64,000 nt of DNA from Aurantiacibacter sp. MUD61 (GTDB lineage: Bacteria; Pseudomonadota; Alphaproteobacteria; Sphingomonadales; Sphingomonadaceae): contig NZ_CP115446.1 of the NCBI RefSeq assembly GCF_027912455.1, forward strand, positions 2,503,501-2,567,500. The letters run 5' to 3'. The notes under the pieces are model-generated. The model did no database searches. It worked only from the letters and a program-made list of their open reading frames with translations, and was not told the origin of the DNA. Of this stretch, positions 35,359 through 43,993 are shown piece by piece. The translations under genes were made by a program, and so were the position numbers. Position 1 is the first letter of the stretch. Each line of letters opens with the position of its first letter.

Positions 35359-36311
35359 GTTATATCGGTCATGAAGAGGCGTGGGCCACGTGGCGCAGCG
35401 CAATGTCTGGCGAACGGATGCACCATGCCTGGATCCTGTCGGGTCGCAAAGGCGTCGGCAAATCGGCTTTCGCTCTTGCTGCTGCCCGCGAGCTGGTCGC
35501 GGAAGAGGACGTTGTTCAGCCCGCCGGCGATCATCCCGATATCCTCTACACCTCGCACCCTCCGAAAAATGATGCGGAGGAGAAGAAGCGCGCCGATGGC
35601 AAACCCTTTGAGCTGGCGCGCAACATCAAGATCGAGCAGATTCGCCAGCTTCAGCAGCGCCTGAACACGCGCCCGACACTCGGCGCGCGGCGCGCTGTGA
35701 TCATCGACCCGGCAGACGACATGGAAGCGCCGACCGCCAATGCTTTGCTCAAAAGCCTAGAAGAACCGCCGCAGGGCACGTTTTTCCTGCTGATTGCACA
35801 TCGCATCGGACGCCTGCTGCCGACGATCCGCTCACGCTGCCGCATCCTCGCTTTCCCGCGAATTTCGGATCAAGACATGCGCGCCGTCCTCGCCCGGGAA
35901 GCGCCGCAGGCGAGCAATGAAATGCGCGACGCGGCCATGGCAGCAGCTTCGGGCTCGCCCGGTGCAGCGATCGATTTCGTGGAGCTTGACCTCGGCAAAA
36001 TACACACGCTGATGCAGCAGATTGCTGAGCGCGGCGATCCCGATTTCGCCCTGCGCGGACAGCTCGCAGGTGCAATGGGCGCGCGGCCCAAGCGGGAGAA
36101 GCAGCTAGCCGCTATCGAGCTGGCGCGCGCAGTGGTGGCCGGGCATATGTCGGGCGTTGGGCACGATCAGATCCCCGCGCTGGTTGAGACCCACGCCGAG
36201 TTGGTCCGGCTCGCCGCGCAGGCGCCGACCGCCAATTTCGACGCCGGGCTGCTGATCATGGAAATCGGCACTTTGCTAAGCAACCTTGCAGCCGCCCGGA
36301 GTGCAGCCTAG
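35355..36311 (+). CDS. holB: DNA polymerase III subunit delta'
   Basis: A 318-residue clamp-loader subunit. AAA+ opening WILSGRKGVGKSAFALAAA, IEQIRQLQQRLNTRPTLGARRAVIIDPADDM, then the sensor region NALLKSLEEPPQGTFFLLIAHRIGRLLPTIRSRCR, with the SRC motif of clamp-loader ATPases. The start overlaps the tmk stop (ATGA). metG follows 12 bases later. Confidence 0.95.
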   Translation: MSYIGHEEAWATWRSAMSGERMHHAWILSGRKGVGKSAFALAAARELVAEEDVVQPAGDHPDILYTSHPPKNDAEEKKRADGKPFELARNIKIEQIRQLQQRLNTRPTLGARRAVIIDPADDMEAPTANALLKSLEEPPQGTFFLLIAHRIGRLLPTIRSRCRILAFPRISDQDMRAVLAREAPQASNEMRDAAMAAASGSPGAAIDFVELDLGKIHTLMQQIAERGDPDFALRGQLAGAMGARPKREKQLAAIELARAVVAGHMSGVGHDQIPALVETHAELVRLAAQAPTANFDAGLLIMEIGTLLSNLAAARSAA

Positions 36312-36323
36312 GGAAACGCGCAA

Positions 36324-37880
36324 ATGGCTGATCCCTTCTATCTTACCACCGCGATTCACTATCCCAACGGCAAGCCGCATATCGGCCATGCCTATGAGAC
36401 GATCGCTGCCGACGTTCTTGCACGTTTCCACCGCCAGATGGGCCGCGAGGTGCGCTTCCAGACCGGGACCGACGAGCACGGGCTAAAGATGGCGCAAAAG
36501 GCGCGCGATCTCGGCATCACGCCGCGCGAGCTGGCGGACGAAATGTCCGGCTATTTCCGGGATTTGTTCGACAAACTCGATATTTCCTACGACCGCTTCA
36601 TCCGCACCAGCGAAGACGTACACCACGCCGCGAGCCGCGAAATCTGGAAGAGGATGGAAGCCAAAGGCGACCTCTATCTCGACCGGTACGAGGGATGGTA
36701 TTCGATCCGCGATGAAGCCTATTACGACGAGAGCGAGCTGATCGAAGGGGAGGGGGATGAGAAACTCTCGCCCCAAGGCACGCCCGTTGAGTGGACGGTT
36801 GAGGAAAGCTGGTTCTTCCGCCTTTCCAATTATCAGGACAAGCTTCTGGCGCTCTACAATGAGCAACCGGGCTTCATTCGCCCGGATAGCCGCCGCAATG
36901 AAGTGATGCGGTTTGTTGAAGGCGGTCTGCGCGATCTGTCCGTCAGCCGGACGAGTTTCGACTGGGGCGTGAAGGTACCGGGCGCGGAAGACCACGTCAT
37001 GTATGTGTGGGTAGATGCGCTCACCAATTATCTGACCGGTCTGGGCTTCCCCGAAGAAACCGAGGAGATGGCCATATTCTGGCCTGCCGACCTGCATCTG
37101 ATCGGCAAGGATATTACGCGGTTCCACACGGTCTATTGGCCCGCTTTCCTCATGAGCGCCGATATTCCTTTGCCGAAGCAGGTGTTCGCGCACGGCTTCC
37201 TGCTCAAAAAGGGGCAGAAGGAAAGCAAGAGCCTCGGCAATGTGACCGATCCGGCCGAGCTGGCAGACCGTTATGGCGTCGATGTGCTCCGCTATTTCCT
37301 CCTGCGTGAATTCAGCTTCGGGCAGGATGGCAGCTATTCACATGAAGCCATTGTAAATAGAGCAAACTCCGAACTCGCAAACAGCTTCGGTAATCTGGCC
37401 CAGCGCACGCTTTCGCTGATTTTCAAGAACTGCGAAGGCGAATTGCCGGCGCTCGACAATTTGCAAGCGGACGACACGGAATTGCTCGATCAGATCGAGA
37501 AAGCGTGCAAGACGGATCTGCCTCAGGCTTTCGAAGCGCTGGCGTTCTCGCAAGGGCTCGAGGCGTGGATGAACGCCGTGTTCGCCTGCAACGCCTATAT
37601 CGATGTGCAGGCACCCTGGGCATTGAAGAAAACCGATCCGGATCGCATGAGGACTGTGCTGGCGACGCTTTATGTCTGTATTGCGCAGCTTGCTGAAGCG
37701 GTCGTTCCGGTGATGCCAGGGTCGATGGCGAAGCTTCTCGATGCCATGAATGCCGATGCGCAGAAGATAGATACTGTCTGGTATCGCGCATTATCGCAGA
37801 GCGATTTCCGTCTTGAAAAGCCGCAGGGCCTCTTCCCGCGGCTCGAACTTCCTGAGGCCGACGAAGGGCAGGGCGACTGA
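36324..37880 (+). CDS. metG: Methionyl-tRNA synthetase
   Basis: A 518-residue class I synthetase. The HIGH box is intact in IHYPNGKPHIGHAYE, followed by FQTGTDEHGLKMAQKA. The second signature is KESKS (FLLKKGQKESKSLGN) where KMSKS is expected, a change of Met to Glu. The anticodon-binding helical domain follows. There is no C-terminal tRNA-binding extension, and the zinc knuckle is reduced (EGWYSIRDEAYY has no Cys), as in the short type 2 forms. Its stop overlaps tatD (TGATG). Confidence 0.96.
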   Translation: MADPFYLTTAIHYPNGKPHIGHAYETIAADVLARFHRQMGREVRFQTGTDEHGLKMAQKARDLGITPRELADEMSGYFRDLFDKLDISYDRFIRTSEDVHHAASREIWKRMEAKGDLYLDRYEGWYSIRDEAYYDESELIEGEGDEKLSPQGTPVEWTVEESWFFRLSNYQDKLLALYNEQPGFIRPDSRRNEVMRFVEGGLRDLSVSRTSFDWGVKVPGAEDHVMYVWVDALTNYLTGLGFPEETEEMAIFWPADLHLIGKDITRFHTVYWPAFLMSADIPLPKQVFAHGFLLKKGQKESKSLGNVTDPAELADRYGVDVLRYFLLREFSFGQDGSYSHEAIVNRANSELANSFGNLAQRTLSLIFKNCEGELPALDNLQADDTELLDQIEKACKTDLPQAFEALAFSQGLEAWMNAVFACNAYIDVQAPWALKKTDPDRMRTVLATLYVCIAQLAEAVVPVMPGSMAKLLDAMNADAQKIDTVWYRALSQSDFRLEKPQGLFPRLELPEADEGQGD

Positions 37881-38668
37881 TGCTCATCGATAGCCATTGC
37901 CATCTGGTTTATGAGGGCCTCAAGGAACGTCAGGCTGAAGTTCTGGCCAATGCCCGCGCGCTTGGTGTGCAGGGTTTCCTCAATATCTCGACGCGTGAAA
38001 GCGAATGGGGCGATGTGATCGCGGTCGCCGAGCGCGAAAACGACGTGTGGGCGACCGTCGGCATCCATCCGCATGAGGCCGATCAACATGCAGATCTGGG
38101 CCGTGACATACTCCTCAAGGCGACCGAACACGATCGGGTAATCGGAATCGGTGAAACGGGTCTTGATTACTACTACGACAAGTCCGACCGGCAGGTTCAG
38201 CAGGACCTCTTCCGCATGCATATCGGCGTCGCGCGGGAGACCGGCCTGCCGCTGGTAATCCATACGCGCGATGCGGATCAGGATACCGGCGACATCCTCG
38301 AGGATGAAATGGGGAAGGGGGCCTTCCCCGCCCTGATCCACTGCTTCACCGCCTCCCCTGCATTCGGCCGCCGGGTTCTGGAGATGGGACTCTCGATCTC
38401 GCTTTCAGGTATTATCACTTTCAAGAATGCGAAAGAACTACAGGAATTTGCGAAGGAAATTCCGACCGACCGACTTCTGGTAGAAACCGACAGTCCGTTC
38501 CTTGCTCCAGTCCCGCATCGCGGCAAGACAGGCGAACCGGCGTTCGTTCGCAACACCGCCGAATTCGTCGCGGACTTGCGGGGCGAAAGCCTTGAGGAAC
38601 TCGGCGCGACCACCACGGCGCACTTCTTCAACCTGTTCAGCAAGGCGCGGGACGGGGTGCCTGCGTGA
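37880..38668 (+). CDS. tatD: TatD family metal-dependent hydrolase
   Basis: A 262-residue TIM-barrel hydrolase. Metal ligands are in LIDSHCHL, GIHPHEADQH, GIGETGLDYYYD, PLVIHTRDAD, ALIHCFTA and LLVETDSPFLAP. The family has DNase and D-aminoacyl-tRNA deacylase-like activities. Its position tmk-holB-metG-tatD-MBL hydrolase is conserved in many alphaproteobacteria. It overlaps metG by 1 base and the next gene by 4. Confidence 0.94.
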   Translation: MLIDSHCHLVYEGLKERQAEVLANARALGVQGFLNISTRESEWGDVIAVAERENDVWATVGIHPHEADQHADLGRDILLKATEHDRVIGIGETGLDYYYDKSDRQVQQDLFRMHIGVARETGLPLVIHTRDADQDTGDILEDEMGKGAFPALIHCFTASPAFGRRVLEMGLSISLSGIITFKNAKELQEFAKEIPTDRLLVETDSPFLAPVPHRGKTGEPAFVRNTAEFVADLRGESLEELGATTTAHFFNLFSKARDGVPA

Positions 38669-39432
38669 AGCTGATCGTCCTGGGCTGCGGCACATCGACC
38701 GGCGTACCGCGTATCGGCAATGACTGGGGTGCATGCGACCCGCGCGATCCGAAAAATCGCCGGACCCGCGTATCAATCGTGGTAGAAAGCGATGCTGGCA
38801 ATAGGCTGCTCGTCGATACGTCGCCCGATTTGCGCCAGCAAATGCTGGCAAACGAAATCGACAGGCTGGATGCGGTCTTCTGGACGCATGATCACGCCGA
38901 TCATTGCCACGGCATCGATGATTTGCGCCCATTTCGCTTCGGCAGATCCAGCGGACTTCCCGGTTTCGCTTCGAGCGCGACGATCAGCCGCTTAAAGCCG
39001 CGCTTCAGCTACGTTTTCAAGGGCGAGCACGGCTATCCCAACATCGTTGAGCTAAACTCGCTCGACAATTTGCGGATGTTTGCCGGATTTGGCGTGGAAA
39101 CCATCGAAATGCCGCACGGGCCGATTGAATCGACCGGATACCGCTTCGATGCAGACGGAAAATCAATCGGTTACGCCACAGACTTTAGCGAACTGACCGA
39201 TGCGATGATCGCTTTCTTTGCCGATGTCGACATTCTGGTAACCGACTGTCTGCGCCGTCAGGCACATCCGACGCATGCCAACCTCTCGACCGCGCTGGAG
39301 TTCGCCAAACGCACAAAGGCGCGCAAAACCGTCCTGTCGCATCTCGACAAGAGCATGGATTATGCCACGCTGAGCGAAGAAATTCCCTCCGGCGTGCTCG
39401 TCGGATACGATGGGATGCATTTGAAAGCCTGA
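38665..39432 (+). CDS. MBL-fold metal hydrolase, PhnP-like
   Basis: A 255-residue metallo-beta-lactamase-fold protein. GCGTSTGVPRIGNDWGACDP at the start and the metal motif FWTHDHADHCHGIDDLRPF identify it, with VTDCLRRQAHPTHANLS and LSHLDKSMDY later. Closest in type are PhnP-like cyclic phosphodiesterases. The start is GTG, overlapping the tatD stop (GTGA). The exact substrate is unknown; no phn genes are near. Confidence 0.9.
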   Translation: MKLIVLGCGTSTGVPRIGNDWGACDPRDPKNRRTRVSIVVESDAGNRLLVDTSPDLRQQMLANEIDRLDAVFWTHDHADHCHGIDDLRPFRFGRSSGLPGFASSATISRLKPRFSYVFKGEHGYPNIVELNSLDNLRMFAGFGVETIEMPHGPIESTGYRFDADGKSIGYATDFSELTDAMIAFFADVDILVTDCLRRQAHPTHANLSTALEFAKRTKARKTVLSHLDKSMDYATLSEEIPSGVLVGYDGMHLKA

Positions 39433-39445
39433 CGGAGCTCTGACC

Positions 39446-39622
39446 ATGGGATCAGCTGACGGAGTGCAATTGGTTTCGCTGATTGCGATGGCAGGCTGGC
39501 TGGTGCTGGTTCTGTTCGCGTACCGATCTTACAGGGTGGATACCGGGAAGACGATCAGAATGGCGCTTACCTGGGCCGCGATCTTCGCTGGCGTCGCAAT
39601 CTTTTTCAGTCTCGTAACGTGA
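39446..39622 (+). CDS. Small two-helix membrane protein (58 aa)
   Basis: 58 residues: helix 1 VQLVSLIAMAGWLVLVLFAY, a basic loop RSYRVDTGKTIR, helix 2 MALTWAAIFAGVAIFFSLV. GGAG lies 8 bases before the ATG. It is 13 bases after the MBL hydrolase gene and looks like the last gene of the long operon beginning at the MltB-like gene. The K-T-I-R-M-A-L-W-A-like second half resembles a segment found ahead of some retropepsin-like membrane proteins, but there is no protease domain here. Confidence 0.6.
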   Translation: MGSADGVQLVSLIAMAGWLVLVLFAYRSYRVDTGKTIRMALTWAAIFAGVAIFFSLVT

Positions 39623-39660
39623 ATAAGGTGTCAGGTAGTCACGACATCGCACTGAATCTG

Positions 39661-39690
39661 GTGAGCTCTCGTAGCTCGGAGAGCACTCAC
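39661..39690. promoter_or_regulatory. Imperfect hairpin in the intergenic region before mazG
   Basis: GTGAGCTCTC pairs with GAGAGC..TCAC, leaving a 2-base bulge and a loop of about 8. It follows the 58-residue gene by 40 bases. There is no T run, so it may be a weak transcript end or a processing site. Confidence 0.35.
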
Positions 39691-39699
39691 GCGCTTAAC

Positions 39700-39713
39700 A
39701 TAATATATATTAT
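39700..39713. promoter_or_regulatory. AT-only 14-base perfect palindrome upstream of mazG
   Basis: ATAATATATATTAT is self-complementary and contains only A and T in a GC-rich chromosome. It is 47 bases before the mazG ATG, where a -10 element or an operator could lie. Confidence 0.4.
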
Positions 39714-39760
39714 CAATCCGACTTCTTCGTGTAGCTGACCGAAAATGGCGACCCCCTCTC

Positions 39761-40522
39761 ATGTCTGAACAACTCAACCGCCTGCTTTCCATCATGGCGC
39801 GGCTGCGTGACCCGGAGCATGGTTGCGAATGGGATGTTGCGCAGACATTCGAAACAATCGCGCCTTATACGATAGAGGAAGCCTATGAAGTCGCCGATGC
39901 GATCGAGCGCAGCGATATGGATGAGCTTCGCCGCGAATTGGGCGATTTGCTGCTCCAGGTCGTCTTCCACTCCCGCATGGCCGAAGAGAATGGTCATTTC
40001 GCTTTCGAAGATGTCGCACAGGCAATCTCAGACAAGATGGAAGCACGTCATCCGCACATCTTCGGCGATGAGGGTGGCCAGATGGACGGAAAGCGCTGGG
40101 AGGATCTGAAAGAGGCGGAGCGGGCAAAAGAAGGCGCGACAAGCGCGATGGATGGTGTTGCCAGTGCTTATCCTGCCCTGCTCCGCTCCGAGAAGCTGCA
40201 GAAACGCGCCGCGCGCGTCGGCTTCGAATGGGATGATATAGAAGGTCCGCGCGCAAAACTATTGGAAGAATTGGACGAACTTCATTCCGCAAACGAAGAC
40301 GACAAGCTGACCGAGGCGGGCGATGTACTTTTCGTAGCCGTCAATATCGTGCGCCGATACGGGGTGGATGCAGAGCAGGCTCTCAAAGCGGCGAACTCCA
40401 AATTCGAACGGCGGTTCCGCGAAATGGAGCGTTTGGCTGAGCAGGACGGCGATGATTTCGCCACGCTCTCGCTTGGAGAGCAAGAAGCCTATTGGCAACG
40501 CGCCAAGCGCTCAATCGGTTAA
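39761..40522 (+). CDS. mazG: Nucleoside triphosphate pyrophosphohydrolase MazG
   Basis: A 253-residue MazG that hydrolyses NTPs to NMP and pyrophosphate. Two MazG repeats are visible: MARLRDPEHGCEWDVAQTFETIAPYTIEEAYEV with ELGDLLLQVVFHSRMAEE (metal-binding E-x2-D-type helix), and later LLEELDELHSA with EAGDVLFVAVNIVRRYG. The WQRAKRSIG end is usual. It is convergent with hflX; the two stops share TTAA. Confidence 0.95.
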   Translation: MSEQLNRLLSIMARLRDPEHGCEWDVAQTFETIAPYTIEEAYEVADAIERSDMDELRRELGDLLLQVVFHSRMAEENGHFAFEDVAQAISDKMEARHPHIFGDEGGQMDGKRWEDLKEAERAKEGATSAMDGVASAYPALLRSEKLQKRAARVGFEWDDIEGPRAKLLEELDELHSANEDDKLTEAGDVLFVAVNIVRRYGVDAEQALKAANSKFERRFREMERLAEQDGDDFATLSLGEQEAYWQRAKRSIG

Positions 40523-41790
40523 GCGTCCAAAGCCTCGAACCGGCCATGCTCTTTCTCGGTCAGGCGAACCTTGACCAGCCTCGCCGGACCTGAAGCGCCC
40601 TCTTCCAGTTCTTCCTCGCTCAACACCTCGCCATGGGCGTGCAGCCATGCAATCCGCGCTCCATCATGCGCAGGTAGCGTGAAGCTGTATATCCGGGCGC
40701 CTTCCGTCAGGACCGCGCCTAGGCGTTGCTGAAGTTCAGTCAGCCCCTCGCCAGTCATCGCTGAGATGGGAATAATCGCATCGTCGCTTTGCGCGAGACC
40801 GCCTAGCTCCGAATTCGCATCCTCGTCAAGCAAGTCCCACTTGTTCCAGACTTCGAGAACCGGGGCATCCACACCCTCCCCTACTTCATCCACGACGCCG
40901 AGATCATGGAGGACAGAGAGCACCTGCCGCTTCTGCTGGGCACTGTCAGGATTGGCGATATCGCGGACGTGCAGCACAATGTCCGCTGCCGTCACTTCTT
41001 CGAGCGTTGCGCGGAAGGCCGCCACCAATTGGGTAGGCAGATCGGAAATGAATCCGACCGTATCGGACAGAATGGCTTTCTCGACACCGGGCAGGTTAAT
41101 CGCCCGCATCGTTGGATCGAGTGTGGCGAAGAGCAAGTCTTCCGCCATGACGTCAGCACCGGTCAAGCGGTTGAAAAGCGTTGACTTTCCGGCGTTTGTG
41201 TAGCCAACAAGCGCAACGACGGGCCACGGCGCCCTGCCACGTCGCTTGCGATGCAATTCGCGGGTCTTGCGGACCTGCTCCAGCTCCCGCCGAAGCTTCG
41301 CCATGCGATCGCGGATCATGCGGCGGTCAGCCTCAATCTGCGTCTCACCCGGGCCGCCGAGGAAGCCGAAGCCACCACGCTGACGCTCGAGGTGAGTCCA
41401 GCTGCGCACCAGACGGCTTGCCTGATAGTCCAGATGCGCGAGCTCGACTTGTAAACGGCCTTCCGCCGTTGCTGCCCGCTCCCCGAATATTTCGAGGATG
41501 AGACCGGTCCGGTCGATCACCTTGCGGCCGATTTTCTCTTCGAGATTGCGTTGCTGGATGGGCGATAGCGCCCCGTCCACGATGACCAACTCGGCATCGT
41601 GCAAGGTGCAATCGGTGGCGATCCGCTGGACTTGGCCCTCACCGAAAAGCGTGTTTGGCCGGATGTCCCGCACGTTCAGTATATAGGCTTCGGCCACGAC
41701 GATCCCGATCGCAAGCGCGAGACCCTTCGCCTCTTCAAGACGCGCGTCAGGGTCTTCCTCGCTACGCTGGCCGCGAATATCCGGGCACAC
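40519..41790 (-). CDS. hflX: GTPase HflX, start probably further upstream
   Basis: At least 423 residues. The N-terminal HflX domain (LFGEGQVQRIATDC, VDGALSPIQQRNLEEKIGRKVIDRTGLILEIF), a coiled-coil linker, then the G domain: G1 GYTNAGKSTLF, G3 DTVGFI, G4 NKWDLLD. It splits stalled ribosomes. The given start is GTG at 41790 (C-P-D-I-R-G). The frame stays open upstream and encodes residues like other HflX starts (ARALVV), but the only codons before a stop are CTG (41847) or ATT (41844). A non-canonical start, 12 bases after the hfq stop, is therefore possible. It is downstream of hfq, the classic hfq-hflX pair. Confidence 0.92.
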   Translation of the reverse strand: MCPDIRGQRSEEDPDARLEEAKGLALAIGIVVAEAYILNVRDIRPNTLFGEGQVQRIATDCTLHDAELVIVDGALSPIQQRNLEEKIGRKVIDRTGLILEIFGERAATAEGRLQVELAHLDYQASRLVRSWTHLERQRGGFGFLGGPGETQIEADRRMIRDRMAKLRRELEQVRKTRELHRKRRGRAPWPVVALVGYTNAGKSTLFNRLTGADVMAEDLLFATLDPTMRAINLPGVEKAILSDTVGFISDLPTQLVAAFRATLEEVTAADIVLHVRDIANPDSAQQKRQVLSVLHDLGVVDEVGEGVDAPVLEVWNKWDLLDEDANSELGGLAQSDDAIIPISAMTGEGLTELQQRLGAVLTEGARIYSFTLPAHDGARIAWLHAHGEVLSEEELEEGASGPARLVKVRLTEKEHGRFEALDA

Positions 41791-41858
41791 GACAAGGGCA
41801 CGCGCCCCGCGCGTTACCTCGCCTTCGATGTCATCATCTACAATCAGGCTACTTCGCC

Positions 41859-42425
41859 TCAGTCTTCGCTGTCGTCGTCATCGTCATCGTCGAACCCGTC
41901 CTCGGTCAGATCGACCTGAGTGGCGGGCTGGATGGTCGAGACAGCGTGTTTGTAAGCAAGCTGGACGTAGCCTTCGCGCTCCAGCAGCATGCAGAACAGG
42001 TCGTATGCGGCAATGCGGCCCTGCAGCATCACGCCATTGACCAGAAACATCGTCACCTGGACCCCGGCATCGCGGACGCGGCTCAGGAAAATGTCCTGCA
42101 ACAGGCGCTGCTTGCGGTTTCCGTCGAAGCCCGTGTCGAAACTGTCGGCATCGACCGGATTGCTCGGCATGATCGTCGAAATCGCATGCTTGTAGACAAG
42201 TTGCGACTGACCGTCCCGGCGCAGCAGGATGGAAAAGTTATCGAACCAGGTTACAATTCCCTGCAGCTTCACGCCCTTCACCAAGAACATGGTGACGGGC
42301 ATCTTTTCGCGCCGCAAATGGTTCAGGAACAGATCCTGCAAATTACCCGTCTTGGACGGCGCAGCAGGCGCTCTTTCCTTTTCGGCTTCTGGCCGAGGCC
42401 GGGGGGTGAGTGTTCCTTTGGCCAT
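41859..42425 (-). CDS. hfq: RNA chaperone Hfq with two fused Sm domains
   Basis: 188 residues, twice the usual Hfq. Sm domain 1 is about residues 28-90 ([47 protein letters not shown]). Sm domain 2 is about 108-170 ([48 protein letters not shown]). Both keep the proximal Gln and the Y-K-H motif. Domain 1 keeps the rim R-R-E-K; domain 2 has V-R-D-A-G. The residue equal to E. coli Gln41 is Asn in domain 1 and Leu in domain 2. The tail is acidic (D-rich, 179-188). A ring of three such chains would mimic the hexamer. Fused Hfq is, as I recall, a sphingomonad feature. Confidence 0.95.
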   Translation of the reverse strand: MAKGTLTPRPRPEAEKERAPAAPSKTGNLQDLFLNHLRREKMPVTMFLVKGVKLQGIVTWFDNFSILLRRDGQSQLVYKHAISTIMPSNPVDADSFDTGFDGNRKQRLLQDIFLSRVRDAGVQVTMFLVNGVMLQGRIAAYDLFCMLLEREGYVQLAYKHAVSTIQPATQVDLTEDGFDDDDDDDSED

Positions 42426-42511
42426 TTATCTGACTCCGTTCTTGTTGGCAGTCCGATCGTTGTCGAACTGCATTCTGGCACTGCGGATGGGCAGCACCGC
42501 TTGTCACACAA

Positions 42512-42527
42512 GTGCAATATATCGCAC
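42512..42527. promoter_or_regulatory. Near-palindrome upstream of hfq
   Basis: GTGCAATATATCGCAC is symmetric at 14 of 16 positions and AT-rich in the centre. It lies about 90 bases before the hfq ATG and 75 bases after the ntrX stop. It could be an operator or contain the hfq promoter -10 region. No role is shown. Confidence 0.3.
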
Positions 42528-42600
42528 AAAAATGCGTAAGTTTCGAGACAGATATGTGGGTGAGCGAAGTCTGCTGCGCAAGAGCCCTTCAATAGATCAC

Positions 42601-43977
42601 TTAGTCACCATTGTTGCGGTCGTTCATTCCCAGCAATTTCAGCTTCCTATGCAGCGCTGATCGCTCCATCCCGATGAAACCCGCGGTCTTGGAAATATTG
42701 CCCGAAAAGCGCCGTATCTGGATGCGCAGATACTCTCGCTCGAAGCTTTCGCGCGCTTCCCGCAGCGGAACGCCCATGAGGTTCGACATGCCGCTGCCGC
42801 TGTCCGACGAGCCGCCGGTAATCTCTTCGGGCATCATTTCTGGCGTGATCGTTTCGAAATCTTCGCGCGGTGCGAGGATCACGGTGCGCTCTATGACATT
42901 GCGGAACTGGCGTACATTTCCGGGCCAATCGTATGCCTGCAAGGATGCCATCGCTTCGGGCGCAATATTGGGCGGCGTGAGGCCTTGTTCACGGGCGTAT
43001 CGCGTGAAGAAGTGCTCGGCGAGAGCCGGAATGTCATCGCGCCGTTCGGAGAGCGGCGGAATTTCGATCGGGACGACGTTCAGCCGGTAGAACAGATCCT
43101 CGCGGAACCGCTTCTCTTCGATTTCCGTCAGCAAGTCCTTCGCTGTCGAAGATACGACGCGCACATCCACACCGACTTGGCGATTACCGCCCACGCGGAC
43201 AAAGCTCTGATCGGTAAGGACCCGCAGGATCCGAGCCTGCGTGTTCTCCGGCATATCGGCGACTTCATCGAGGTAGAGAGTGCCACCATCGGCAAGTTCG
43301 AGCAGGCCGGGCCTGATCAGCTTGCCATCGGCCTCTTCGCCGAACAATTCATGCTCGAATCGATCGGGTGTAATGCGGGCCGAATTGACCGAGACGAAGG
43401 CTTTGTCAGCGCGCGGGCTCCAGGCGTGCAGCAGGCGCGCGGCGACTTCCTTGCCCGCTCCCGCAGGTCCGCTCACCAGCACACGGCTGCCGGTGTTGGC
43501 GACACGTTTGAGAGTGGCGCGCACTTGGTTGATGACAGAGGAATTGCCGGTGAATTCGTCGGGTGACGTCATGCCTTCACGAAGGCGCTCGTTCTCCCGG
43601 CGCAGACGCTCGGTCTCAGTCGCGCGCTCTACCAGGTGGAGCAGTTTCTCTGCCTCGAACGGCTTTTCGATAAAGTCCATCGCGCCGCGACTGACTGCGG
43701 ACACCGCTGTATCGACATTGCCGTGGCCGGAGAAAATGATGACCGGCAGACCGGGCTCGCGGGCCTTGATCGCATCGAGCACTTCCAGACCATCGCGCGG
43801 AGAGCCATGTAGCCAAACGTCGAGCAGCACCAGGCTGGGCCGCCTTTCATCGACCATGGCAATAGCGCTCTCGCTGTCTCCTGCCGTGCGGCACTCATAG
43901 CCTTCGTCACTCAAGACGCCGGCCACAAGGTCGCGAATATCCCGCTCGTCATCGACTACGAGGATATCGAGTGCCAT
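42601..43977 (-). CDS. ntrX: Response regulator NtrX
   Basis: A 458-residue regulator. The receiver domain (ILVVDDERDIRDLVAG; phosphoacceptor Asp in LVLLDVWL; FIEKPF) is followed by an AAA+ domain with Walker A SGPAGAGKEVAARLL and Walker B GTLYLDEVADM, then a Fis-type helix-turn-helix (SGNISKTAGFIGMERSALHRKL). The sigma-54 contact loop G-A-F-T-G-A is missing; the region reads FGEEADGKLIRPGLLELADG. NtrX of alphaproteobacteria often lacks it and acts without sigma-54. It is the partner of NtrY, 16 bases upstream. Confidence 0.95.
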   Translation of the reverse strand: MALDILVVDDERDIRDLVAGVLSDEGYECRTAGDSESAIAMVDERRPSLVLLDVWLHGSPRDGLEVLDAIKAREPGLPVIIFSGHGNVDTAVSAVSRGAMDFIEKPFEAEKLLHLVERATETERLRRENERLREGMTSPDEFTGNSSVINQVRATLKRVANTGSRVLVSGPAGAGKEVAARLLHAWSPRADKAFVSVNSARITPDRFEHELFGEEADGKLIRPGLLELADGGTLYLDEVADMPENTQARILRVLTDQSFVRVGGNRQVGVDVRVVSSTAKDLLTEIEEKRFREDLFYRLNVVPIEIPPLSERRDDIPALAEHFFTRYAREQGLTPPNIAPEAMASLQAYDWPGNVRQFRNVIERTVILAPREDFETITPEMMPEEITGGSSDSGSGMSNLMGVPLREARESFEREYLRIQIRRFSGNISKTAGFIGMERSALHRKLKLLGMNDRNNGD

Positions 43978-43993
43978 TCAGTGCTCTCCCACT

